A stretch of 20,056 bases of DNA, taken from positions 1,853,997 to 1,874,052 of the forward strand of contig BFEA01000146.1 of NCBI GenBank assembly GCA_003427395.1, read 5' to 3'. Shown here in pieces: positions 1 to 8,057 of this stretch. The position numbers and the translations under genes were made by a program. The notes under the pieces are model-generated. The model was not told the DNA's origin, searched no databases, and was given only the letters and a program-made list of their open reading frames with translations. The stretch is from Chara braunii. Lineage: Eukaryota; Streptophyta; Charophyceae; Charales; Characeae. Within the stretch, counting starts at the first letter, position 1. Each line of letters opens with the position of its first letter.

Positions 1-234
1 GGGGATGGGTGTGTGGGTTGTGAGCGGGGGTGGCAGGGGGCGGGGATGTTTTGGCAAGTACAGGGGTCGGGTAGCCCCATGGTGGGGGTCCAGGGGTGAA
101 ATGGCTACCCCCGGTGGGGGTCCAGGGGTGAAGTGGCTAACCCAACTTGGGCCACGGGGCTACCCACGTGACAACACTGGTATAGACCACACAGGTAGGT
201 GTCTGTATGGTGGTAGGATGAGACCCTAAGTCCG
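1..234. repeat. G-rich segment with a 32-bp tandem duplication
   Basis: The + strand is strongly G-rich with many runs of three to five G. A unit beginning GGTGGGGGTCCAGGGGTGAA occurs at 81 and again at 113 with a period of 32 bp. GGGTAGCCCC (69-78) is matched by its perfect inverse GGGGCTACCC (156-165), so the duplication sits inside a stem-forming pair. No convincing coding frame is seen. Confidence 0.6.
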
Positions 235-513
235 TTGTCACATCCGACACTGTTGCTTGGCTTGGGGAATGATGTAGGCGACAAAAGCGACAAGGAAGTG
301 GCACGGAATACCTGGCGGGAAGGGGTACTTGGTGTGAACTTGAAAGAGGGGAAGGCGCAGCCCGATGCAACCGCTTTACCAATGGGCTCGCTTGAAGCAT
401 ACAACCACCTCTTCGAAGATGAGGGTCAGTGGATGCAATGGCTGGAGGTGGACCCCGATCTAAGGCAATTGCACGATGACAGGGCGGGGGGCAAGGAACA
501 ACACCAACAGTAG
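235..513 (+). other. Unrecognised open frame, possibly decayed element ORF
   Basis: A 92-codon open frame lies here, but the first codon is TTG and the earliest ATG in frame is not well supported. The product is acidic to hydrophilic with a central GQWMQWLEVDPDLRQLHDD stretch, and I do not recognise it. It is followed to about 715 by hydrophilic, Gln-rich frames interrupted by stops, including a run rich in Q, D and R near 615-715. It lies upstream of LINE debris, so it could be a relic of a LINE ORF1 or of an unrelated element. The part of 4770-4870 around GACAAAAGTGACGAGGAGTGGCAC resembles 280-303 (GACAAAAGCGACAAGGAAGTG and onward), which suggests repetitive sequence. Confidence 0.2.
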
Positions 514-1450
514 AATAACTTGAACGGAGATCTGGAGGGGGGAGAAAGAGTCGCTATAGTTACAAGCTCATAAAGAGAACACGGGGAGTAAGGAGCAGCA
601 GGGCGAAAAGTGGAAGGGTCAGTTGATTACACAGCAGAAGCAATCCCAACATGATACACAAAGAACCGATCAAGACCAGCGACACGTTGAGAGGGGGAAT
701 GGCCAGCAGTCTACATAAGAGGGTGCGGGCCCCGCAGAATTTTGAAACTGTAATTTCGTCAAAATGGACATTTTTTATTTTTTAACAAAATTGAAACTGA
801 GTTTTTTCAACGTTTTTAGCCGAAAACTTGTCTAAATTTTGCTGCTCCTGACGGTCCTGTATTTTTAAAACGTTGGACCCCCTGGATATATCAGGACTAA
901 GCTTGAGACCAGATACATTCAGGGGGGACCGGCTAGGCACGAACAGGCAGCCGATTACTATCTCATCGTCGGAAGATACGGCGGGCAGGCCCACAACGGG
1001 GAACCCAGGAATGGAGGCGCAACCTATTGAAGTCTCTCCATGGAGAATAGGCCTCAGACACCTGGAAAGGAGGCTATTTAGGAACCCAGTGGGCCTACAT
1101 AGTAGACTTCCTCTGATTACGATGTCCCTGCATGACCAACAAGTTCACGTTGTGTTGTGACCTCACACCATGCTGCACCCGCTGCATGACATTTTCTCAC
1201 CTCTCTCTCTGGAGGAGAGACTCGTAAGAGTATCGTCCTCCTTCTCAGCCAGCTTCCGAGACTAGGCCATAAGATAGGCATGGTTACCCTATCGTTAGAA
1301 AGAAGTTGAACCTAGCAAGCTGACTTCTACAAGCTCAACACATCGTTGTTGCAAATGGGGGGATTCAACAATTACATCAAGGACTATTGGTCCTATCAAC
1401 ATTTAAAAAGCGGACACAATCTCGAAAAATATAGACTGATGTAGTAATCG
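514..1450. other. Degenerate sequence, no gene recognised
   Basis: Several short frames occur, the longest from an ATG-like start at 873 to 1160 on the + strand. That frame (95 residues) is Pro-, Arg- and Ser-rich and matches nothing I know. Around 730-860 the DNA is T-rich with a twice-used TTGAAACTG motif. It may be the remains of the 5' part of the LINE that becomes recognisable further on, but no endonuclease motif was found. Confidence 0.3.
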
Positions 1451-1464
1451 TCTACACTTCCTGG

Positions 1465-1995
1465 CTAACAAATATAATGAGCTTTCCAAAACACTAGCCG
1501 CCAAACGGTACGCAAAAGAGATGGATCGTCAACAACAACTTCAATAGCATGAACAACCAATATATCTAACAACACAACACATCGCAATTCAAACACTTAA
1601 AGAACAACTGCATAAATAATAAATATGTATATCAACGGTGACAAACTACACAAACAAAACACACAGGGAGCAATGAACTCCCATTTCTTCACCATAGCCA
1701 AAGCCAGAACAAGGAGAGCGACAATAAAGGCGTTATGCGCTCCAAAGCAAGAACAAGCTCCGTCAGAGTTCCCCATGCACTACACCGCCACATTGTGTCC
1801 TGATTGTCATGGATTTCTACAAACACCTATTCGTATCCCATTGCAAGAACCAATATGAAGTCTCATACCTCCAAGACGTCAAAGACTTCCTTGTGCCCTA
1901 GAGAAAAGACATACCATCCAACAATGAGAGAAATTTGAAGAGTCAATTACAAAAAAAGGAAACTTGGACAACGTTAATATAATTGGAAGAGGATA
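1465..1995 (+). pseudogene. LINE ORF2 fragment, linker upstream of RT (copy 1)
   Basis: Three short stretches in different frames read like the linker between endonuclease and reverse transcriptase in plant L1-type LINE ORF2. A Lys- and Gln-rich helix-like run (LANKYNELSKTLAAKRYAKE) starts near 1461. Then NSHFFTIAKARTRRATIKAL follows a GD dipeptide at about 1636-1735, matching the family pattern in which a GD pair precedes a paired-aromatic, Ala-Lys-x-Arg motif. FYKHLF with a later DFL follows at about 1812-1890. Stops and frame changes separate them (for example TAG at about 1546), so no protein can be made. The same LINE appears to resume at about 2510. Family assignment is fairly secure; exact ends are not. 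Confidence 0.6.
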
Positions 1996-1999
1996 AAAC

Positions 2000-2508
2000 C
2001 CCTAAAATAAATTTGGTCCCAAAGGGAATTTGGGAAACCTTCTTGAACCATCTCTCCCAACAAGGTTGTCATGCGCGCATCCCCGGGAGGTCCGCCGGTG
2101 TTGTCGGTCGACCCTACCCCTCCGCGGGGATCCTCGACCTTTGGACCCCTGAGGGTGCAGGGGTCCCTGGAGGTGAAAATTTCAATTTTGTTTTTCTTAC
2201 TTCCCCGCACTCCCAGAGAGGAACAATGCGGGTATTTTTTTTTCTCATGAAATAGGCACTGCAGGGGGCCGAAAAAACTTTGTAAGCGGGCGCCCCCACA
2301 GATCTCCGGTGCCCTAGTCCTTATATCACTAGAAGTGGCACTCTGTCCCCCGGACCCCGGATCCCCAGGCCCCTGTCCGCATGCTTTCCCCCGCCCCACC
2401 CCAACCCGTGCCCACTCGCCCACCCCCGTGCCCACTTTAGTGCCCATTTCCACCAACCTCCACACCCACCTTCGTGCCCACCGCCACACTCGCCCTCTGC
2501 GTGATGGA
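2000..2508. mobile_element. GC-rich block interrupting LINE copy 1
   Basis: Between LINE linker sequence ending near 1995 and RT sequence starting near 2510 lies about 500 bp of different composition. It is C-rich with CCCCGG, CCGCGG and GGACCC words, an interrupted palindrome GGACCCCT/AGGGGTCC (2143-2150 and 2159-2166), and four GTGCCCA repeats (2408, 2428, 2440, 2474). The RT section that should lie here (start of the palm, PGxDG region) is missing. It may be an insertion, or filler joined to a deletion. No coding frame in it looks real. Confidence 0.45.
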
Positions 2509-2509
2509 G

Positions 2510-3250
2510 GATATCATCCACCAAGCACAAACGAGCTTCTTAAGAGGAAGGAGAGTTGAGGACAACATTCTTCTAGTTAATGAGATTTTGAAACTAGTAT
2601 GCCAATCTAAGCACAACACGATATTTATCATCATTAACTTTGAGAAAAGCGACAACCATGTTGGCCGACTCTTCTTGGACAAATGTAACAAAAAGTTAAT
2701 TTTTGCCCCTTCCTTTCACCGGCGGGTACAAATTTTCCATCCAAATGCAAAAAACGAGGGTTACCGTACAGGTAAACGATGGTTTAGCCCCTCAATCCAA
2801 CTTTAGCGTTCAGTCTAACAAGAGGACTCAATAACTCAATTCCTTGTTTGTATTACCATGGCGGTATATGTATGGACCATCTGATATATTCAATGTATTC
2901 GGGTAACCTCCATACCAAAGGAAGTTATCCTGATATATTGGTTGTTCGCGGATGATTTGATACTCATGGTGATGGATTGTTTTTATCAAATCTCAGACAT
3001 GGCAGTAAACTTGAGCAACAAAATGTAAGGATGATGGATGCATCACACGAAGCGCTCCCCAAATCAATTGGCTCTCCTATCATGTACCCATCAGGGTCTT
3101 GGGAGTATCAATGACAACTCGTCTCCAATCATTATAACGAATGGTTATCTAAACCCATTCTAAGAAAAATCTCCATCTGGAAGGACAAACATACCTCTCT
3201 CCTAAGCTATTGAAAGTTTTTTTTTTCCACTATCACAATTTACAAATCAA
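2510..3250 (+). pseudogene. LINE reverse transcriptase fragment (copy 1, palm to thumb)
   Basis: Non-LTR retrotransposon reverse transcriptase, which copies element RNA into DNA at a nicked target. In order I see QTSFLRGRRVEDNILLVNEI (about 2527-2586, the family's Q-x-x-F-x-x-G-R box), an F-E-K box near 2640 and VTVQVNDGLAPQSNFSV near 2761 (the template-grip region before RQGCPLSP, here degraded to NKRTQ and a stop). LFADD, carrying the catalytic Asp pair, is at 2942-2956. FYQISDMAVNLSNKM at about 2972-3026 matches the SGLxVNxxKS box. A thumb-like YNEWLSKPILRKISIWKD lies at about 3136-3190. Stops, frameshifts and a short deletion after LFADD show it is dead. RT identity is secure. Confidence 0.75.
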
Positions 3251-3276
3251 AAGCAAAAGGACCGTCAAGAGTGTTC

Positions 3277-4350
3277 ATTAACAAAAGAGGAGGCTTAGTT
3301 ATAACTGGTATAAATGGAGGACGACAAATCTTCGGGTTTTTATGGTCTTCCCAAAGAATTTTGAAAAACCATGTGGTCAATTTTTTCGTATGATCTTTGA
3401 ATTTTTTTGACAAGGTTTTGGAATGAGGATTAATGGGGAAAATAATAGGACAGGGGGTCCACACCTTTTTATATAAAAGGTGATAAATCCAATACTATGA
3501 ACTATCGCCCTATCACCTTCCTAACTGTGGTATATACACTGCTTGCCAAAACCTTGGCAAATCGTTTGTTTCCGCTAATGACAGATACTATTTATCTTTC
3601 TTAGACCGGATTTATTACTTGTTAGGCTATCAAGCTTTCAAGACAATCACAAAAAAATGTAATATTTGTTTTCATACACTTTGAAAAACGTTCATGACCA
3701 TGTTGATTGGCGGTTTTTTAGATGTTTGTCTCCACAAAATGAACTTTGGACCCAAAATGAGACGATGAGTATACATCCTTCATTTCATTGCAACAACGTG
3801 AGTTAATGTGAATGGTCTCCTTTCCCTAGAAAGTAGACCTTAACGTTGGTTATGCAAGGTGTTTTTCTTGCCTGTTTTTTTGTCATTATTATCATGAAGG
3901 CATTGGGTGTCAATCTTATACAAAAACACAATATTAGTAGCCTTCATATTTCAGGCATTCTAGAGGAGGCAATCTCCATAAGTTCAATGTTTGCAGATAA
4001 CCTCACTATAATGATAAAAGCATCTACGGCTAACCTAGAACAAAACAAGTCTCTAATGGGTCAGTTCTCTCAGGTGTCGGATACGGTAGTCAATTGGGGG
4101 AGCAAGACGAAAGGATGGTGAATACACTCGATTGAGGTACGTCCGCCAGAGCAACCTTGAGTCAAATGGATGCCTCTAGAAGCCCCAATTCGTACTTGAG
4201 GGGTTTCCCTTACAACTCAGGATAGGCCTATCTCAAATAATGAATGAATTTATGGACCACGGCGCACCATAAACCATGTCGAAATAGCCAAACACAAGCT
4301 TTCTGGAAAACGTAGAACCCACATGACTATTAATGCCTATGTACTAGCAT
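3277..4350 (+). pseudogene. LINE reverse transcriptase fragment (copy 2)
   Basis: A second RT copy begins directly after the thumb of copy 1. The order is a TKEEA-like start at about 3281, then DDKSSGFYGLP (about 3316, corresponding to KSPGxDGLP), KGDKSNTMNYRPITFL (about 3476) and TLLAKTLANRL (about 3538). A degraded Q-x-x-F segment near 3600 and an FEK-like box follow. The open stretch 3846-4121 carries FADN (about 3987-3998; second catalytic Asp replaced by Asn) and VSDTVVNWGSKTK, the SGLxVNxxKS box. KLSGKRRTHMTINAYVLA at about 4297-4350 is the thumb box usually written LSxAGK. Several stops and the lost catalytic Asp make it inactive. Sequence after 4350 is unrelated until about 5262. Confidence 0.75.
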
Positions 4351-4700
4351 TTCGTTCGGGCTCGGTGACCGAACCCGAAAGCTTGGTACCGAGCCCGAAC
4401 GTGGCCCAAAATCGATCGAGCCCGAACTTTTTTTTTTTTTTTTTTTTTTTTAATGTATAATAGAGGTTGGGGGGACCCTGGGGGCATTGCTTATCACTCC
4501 TGAACATATACACACACATACACATACACACACACCACACACCCCACACACACCCCACATACCACACGCACACGAGGACGCGTTCGGCAACCCCCTGATT
4601 TGCGCTCGGCCGAACACGTTCGGTTCGCGCTCAGCCGAGCATCCTAACATGTTCAGCTGCTCGGTGGGGCGCCGAACATGTTCGGTGTGCTACACAGGTT
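4351..4700. repeat. GTTCGG/CCGAAC palindromic block with poly(T) and CA repeat
   Basis: Two clusters of GTTCGG and its inverse flank a T24 run (4428-4451) and a CA-rich microsatellite (about 4508-4572). The first cluster contains a perfect 14-bp inverted repeat CGTTCGGGCTCGGT (4353-4366) and ACCGAGCCCGAACG (4388-4401). The second (about 4578-4685) has near-palindromes of the form CCGAACRYGTTCGG at about 4610 and 4672. Similar words recur at 6540-6820 and 7625-7725, again beside simple repeats. This looks like a dispersed noncoding repeat family, not a gene. Confidence 0.6.
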
Positions 4701-5261
4701 AATACCAAATCCAATAAGAATTAAAATATAACATTATTTTGGCTCACCGATGGTGGAAACGATGAACCAATTGAAGAATCAACACACATCTATATTTGGG
4801 AGAGTTGAAATCCATAAATGACAAAAGTGACGAGGAGTGGCACTCGAAGCTCAAAGTGCCTAAGGGGATACCAGCAAACATAAAATATGAGAACAATCCT
4901 GGTGCGCTGTGAAGCCTGTGATATCTGTATGACTCACCCATACACTTTCCGTACATGTCTTTTTTTTTATATTACTCTTTTACTTTTTTTTTCTTACTTC
5001 CATATTTTTTATTTTTTATTCTTTCGAAGTTTTTTGCACACGTTTTCAAGTACATCATGTGCTCGAGGTCGGGTGACAATGAGTTTTCTCGAGGTGAAAT
5101 GGTAGATCGAATTGGATATAAGGATGAGGGAAGATGCTCTCCTAGCAGACTGAGTGTGTATGAGGAGAGGGTTTGTGGTGTGAATCTATCGTGCCTTGCG
5201 GCAATGTGGTTATGATTGATAGTAAACCTCTACTATATTGTTGAATTTGAGTATTATCTCT
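4701..5261. other. Unassigned insert between LINE blocks
   Basis: AT-rich sequence with short frames only. 4955-5035 is very T-rich. The + frame 4955-5215 (86 codons) starts in that T-rich tract and looks like chance. No LINE similarity is seen until the AACAATGTTGTCCTTGCATC segment at 5269. Confidence 0.4.
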
Positions 5262-6400
5262 CCTTATTAACAATGTTGTCCTTGCATCAATTTGGTACAT
5301 AGGTTTAGCAAAGCAACCACAAAGATGCTTCAGAGACATCACTCAACTTTTCTTTGGAGGGGAGATCATGATATGCCCAATGTACTTCCACAGGTTGCTT
5401 GGTTATCCCTCATACAACCTAAGACGCGAGGGGGGTTGGGGAGACTTGATATTTGATAATTTTTTGGTATCGTTGGTGAAAACTATGCGTCATTTTCCCT
5501 TACCTAATAGACCCTTTCTCAGTCGGTAGGAGGAGATCCTGCGTCAAACCCTTTTTGGTAATCGTTGGATCACCGACTCAAATGGATGCATCTATAATAG
5601 TTATGTCCCACCTTGGTCGTCTTGGGTCAAACACGAGGTCCGAGAACTAAGGATCGGTGGGACACGACAAAGAAGGACTGGAGGATTGAAGAACAATTAC
5701 ACATGTCTATGAGGTTTGTCCATCACTTATCTACCAACCAGGAAGAAATCATTTTTTCAATTCCTTTGGTTTGGGTGGTAAAGTTGGAAAAAGGTCCTCG
5801 ATTGAGGGAGTCAGATTGGGTAATGGGGTACTTGCCAGAGGGTGGTCAGGTCATGAGACAGATTATACACCTACAAATGGATGGGGCCTTTGCTAATCTT
5901 TTTCAGATCAACAACTATTATTTCCTGTCCTATAAGAATCCGGACCAGGTACAATTTTCCCCCATTAATGTTCTCTATAGGATTCACGTTCTTTACTATT
6001 CTTCCACTAAAGGACGACAAGTCTGCCACTCGGAGATCCCCATTCTGGAATTGCCTTTGGATTCGGATGAATTGTTATGGCAGACCTACAAAACACGTAA
6101 GCCACAACCTCTACAGACGCTCTCAGTCAAGACATCCTACTGCCTGCGGCGCCCTAGGGTAGATGTATCAGTAGTCATGCAAGAACGGTGCGCTCGACAC
6201 CTTAATGTCAGTATTGATATACTCAAACCAATTAAGTGGTCTCAGAGTCTTAAGCAATGACCGACTAAGTTTGCTTCATTGCAATAGCAGATACCTCACT
6301 GGTGTCTGCCAAAAAGCAACTACCTAATTGATCACTCAAATTCGGAACAATGGGGATTAGCCTCGCCTTCGAGTCTCTCCTGCCTTAAAGCCTTCCCTAG
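5262..6400 (+). pseudogene. LINE ORF2 C-terminal fragment (thumb to zf-RVT-like region)
   Basis: NNVVLASIWYI at 5269 matches the thumb segment that follows LSxAGK in LINE RTs. FLWRG is at 5349-5363 and a W-x-x-x-x-x-PKTRGGLG segment at about 5395-5440, both hallmarks of the region after the RT domain. A frameshift lies between them. An open stretch in the same frame as FLWRG (5613-6260, no credible start codon) encodes about 215 residues ending with LSVKTSY, resembling the SVKSAY box that precedes the zf-RVT domain. Past a stop, TKFASLQ-x-QIPHWCLP (about 6267-6320) matches the zf-RVT 'P-x-K-x-x-x-F-x-W … L-x-T' pattern. No 3' poly(A) is visible; a T17 run at 6411-6427 follows. Confidence 0.65.
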
Positions 6401-6410
6401 CAGGCGCATC

Positions 6411-6427
6411 TTTTTTTTTTTTTTTTT
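6411..6427. repeat. Poly(T) run, 17 bp
   Basis: Uninterrupted T run directly after the last LINE-like coding debris. On the opposite strand it would be an A tail, so it may mark the end of a minus-strand retroposon instead of the + strand LINE. Confidence 0.8.
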
Positions 6428-6429
6428 CT

Positions 6430-6690
6430 TAGGGACAAAATTTTTAATCTATTGTGGGGAGCAGCACATGCTGAGAACCGGGTTCAGGGTCACATAAGCA
6501 GTGTCGTCACCTAGTACGGGGACCGCCCGTCCGACTCCTCTACAAATGTGTATACGGGCCCTCAACGCCCATACGGCCCATACGTACGAACTTCGGGCCC
6601 GACGCACGTGGCCTTCCCGAAGGGGATTGAGGGGGCGGTTGCACTAGGGCGAGGTTGGGTATTGGGGATTATCCCCCCGTTCAAAATAAA
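6430..6690 (+). mobile_element. Candidate SINE-like retroposon with (AAAT)n tail
   Basis: A GC-rich noncoding block with GTACGAAC, TTCGGGCCC and ATACGGCCC words is followed immediately by an (AAAT)n tail (about 6686-6713). Body plus simple tail is the general form of a SINE or other short retroposon. No clear Pol III A and B boxes were found on this strand, so the call is tentative. Confidence 0.25.
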
Positions 6691-6713
6691 TAAATAAATA
6701 AATAAATAAATAA
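6686..6713. repeat. (AAAT)n microsatellite
   Basis: About seven AAAT/AATA units in a row. It lies between two GC-rich GTACG/TTCGG blocks and could be the tail of either one. Confidence 0.9.
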
Positions 6714-6840
6714 CAATTGTCCTGGGTAGGGTCACCAGCCTGTATGTACGAAGGTCCCCGGGCCGACCTCTGTACGTACGGGCGTTCGGGCTTTGAACCC
6801 GAAGGTGTTCGGTCCCCGCCAAAAATTATTTCGGGGCCTA
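6714..6840 (-). mobile_element. Candidate minus-strand SINE-like block with B-box-like word
   Basis: Read on the minus strand, this block contains GGTTCAAAGCC (+ coordinates 6789-6799), which fits the Pol III B-box consensus GGTTCRANNCC. It ends in a (TTTA)n tract. An A-box was not convincing (TGGCGGGGACC at about 6815 is weak). The body shares GTACG/TTCGG words with the blocks at 4351-4700 and 7622-7735. Confidence 0.25.
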
Positions 6841-7215
6841 AAAATACGTTTGTTTTTCTGAATTTTGTTTTGTGAGTTCTCTATGAGGTATATGTCTGTA
6901 AATTTTGAAGTCATTTTGCTAAACCAACAAAAAAAATAAAAATGGTCAAAGATGGCGGTGTCAAAATGTGCTCGCCTCCTCACTATTTTGTTTTTTTTTT
7001 CACTTTTTACCTTTTGTTCTCACTGTATTGCGAGGCCTAAGCAGTTTTATCATTTTTGTAATTTTTTTAATGAGTTTTGTATTATGTTAAGTACGCATCT
7101 GTAAATTTTCAGGGCATTTGGCTGAGCCAAAACAAAATGAAAAATCGTCAAAGATGGCGGTGTCGAAAAGGTGCTCGCTCACTCACTAATTTTAATTTTC
7201 TTTTCATTTTATTTA
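6841..7215. repeat. Diverged direct repeat, period about 202 bp
   Basis: GTCAAAGATGGCGGTGTC occurs at 6945 and again at 7147, with matching flanks (CTGTAAATTTT upstream; GTGCTCGC and CTCACTA downstream). The second copy contains a TTTGGC-TGA-GCCAAA hairpin (7117-7131) that is degraded in the first. AT-rich, noncoding. Confidence 0.7.
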
Positions 7216-7259
7216 TTTTTATTATTAGTTTTATTATCTGCATTTTATTTTTTTTTCCA

Positions 7260-7530
7260 ATTTGGTAAGGAATTTGGATGCAATGCTCAGGAAAATGCTG
7301 TTTATTTTATTTTTCTTCATAATTTTTCAGATTTTTTCTAGGCTACCAGAGTGGCCCGGGGTCACTTGCCCGGCCAGGCCAAAATAATTAAAAATAAATA
7401 AAAATAAATAGAATATTTTTGAATTTTATTTTTTATTTTAAATTTGGTGAAGAATTCCGATGTGACCCTGAGGCAAAAGTTGTTCAGTTTATTTTTCTGC
7501 ATAACATAGTTTGTTTTCAGGATTTTTTTT
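7260..7530. repeat. Second diverged direct repeat, period about 181 bp
   Basis: AATTTGGTAAGGAATTTGGATG near 7259 is echoed by AATTTGGTGAAGAATTCCGATG near 7440. Downstream matches include TTTATTTTTCT, a CATAA word and TTTTCAG. The copies are imperfect, and the second lies within the candidate MITE. Confidence 0.55.
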
Positions 7531-7580
7531 TATTTTTTATTTTTATTTTTTTGCTGGGACCGGCCCGGCTGGTAGCCTAG
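7338..7580. mobile_element. Candidate 243-bp MITE with inverted ends and 8-bp duplications
   Basis: CTAGGCTACCAG (7338-7349) is perfectly inverted as CTGGTAGCCTAG (7569-7580), with further imperfect pairing inwards between two GC-rich arms. The 8 bases before it, GATTTTTT (7330-7337), are repeated immediately after it (7581-7588). Inverted ends plus an 8-bp target duplication would fit a hAT-type MITE. The flanks are T-rich, so the duplication could be chance. No transposase is present. Confidence 0.45.
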
Positions 7581-7594
7581 GATTTTTTTGATTT

Positions 7595-7621
7595 NTTTTT
7601 TTTTTTTTTTTTTTTTTTTTT
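7595..7621. repeat. Ambiguous base and poly(T) run
   Basis: A single N at 7595 is followed by about 26 T. The unresolved base at a homopolymer suggests a low-quality or polished assembly position, so lengths here are unreliable. Confidence 0.9.
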
Positions 7622-7745
7622 CTGTCGACGTTCGGCCCGAATGGCTGAACGCATCCCCAAGGGGTCCCGTACGTTCAGGCGTTCAGGTTCGTACGTTCGG
7701 CCCGTCCCGAGCACAGGTTACCCTGGTCTCGGGTGTAAAAAAATA
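7622..7745 (+). repeat. GTTCGG/GTACG-rich block with A-rich tail
   Basis: Contains GTTCGGCCCGAAT, CCCGTACGTTCAGGCGTTCAG and GGTTCGTACGTTCGG, ending in an AAAAAAATAAAATAAAAT tail that leads into (TTGA)n. GGTTCGTAC is only partly B-box-like. It shares words with the blocks at 4351-4700 and 6540-6820, as members of one dispersed family would. Confidence 0.45.
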
Positions 7746-7753
7746 AAATAAAA

Positions 7754-7776
7754 TGATTGATTGATTGATTAATTGG

Positions 7777-7810
<34 letters not shown>

Positions 7811-7920
7811 TATTGATTGATTGGTTGATTGATTGATTGGTTGATTGATTGATTGATTGATCGTAAAAAAAAAAAAAAAAAAAGAATAATACGTTGATTC
7901 AACTTGATTGATATATCGAT

Positions 7921-7955
<35 letters not shown>

Positions 7956-7975
7956 GTGATTGATTGATATGTTGG
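7754..7975. repeat. (TTGA)n arrays split by a poly(A) segment
   Basis: Two arrays of TTGA/GATT units (about 7754-7862 and 7918-7975) with occasional GGTT variants are separated by A19 (7865-7883) and about 35 bp of unique sequence. The minus strand translates as Ile-Asn-Gln-Ser repeats, which is an artefact of the 4-bp unit. Confidence 0.95.
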
Positions 7976-7996
7976 GGGGGGGTTGCCTCCCCCCCG
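7973..7996. repeat. Poly(G)/poly(C) hairpin
   Basis: A run of eight G, a short TTGCCT spacer and a run of seven C can pair perfectly. It lies between the TTGA array and the start of the retrotransposon fragment. Confidence 0.7.
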
Positions 7997-8057
7997 GCGA
8001 ATACACAAACATATACGCGCGCGACCCTTTTTTGGGTAACAGATAACAATCCATTGG

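Noticed and set aside
2335-2559. Pro/His-rich + frame
   Set aside because: Produced by C-rich low-complexity sequence with GTGCCCA repeats.
4605-4685. CCGAACACGTTCGG and CCGAACATGTTCGG as LexA-like SOS boxes
   Set aside because: The spacing between GAAC and GTTC is two bases, not four, and the context is eukaryotic repeats.
5613-6260. 215-codon frame as an independent gene
   Set aside because: It starts at TTG, is in frame with LINE FLWRG sequence upstream and ends with LINE-type SVKTSY sequence, so it is a piece of the LINE ORF2.
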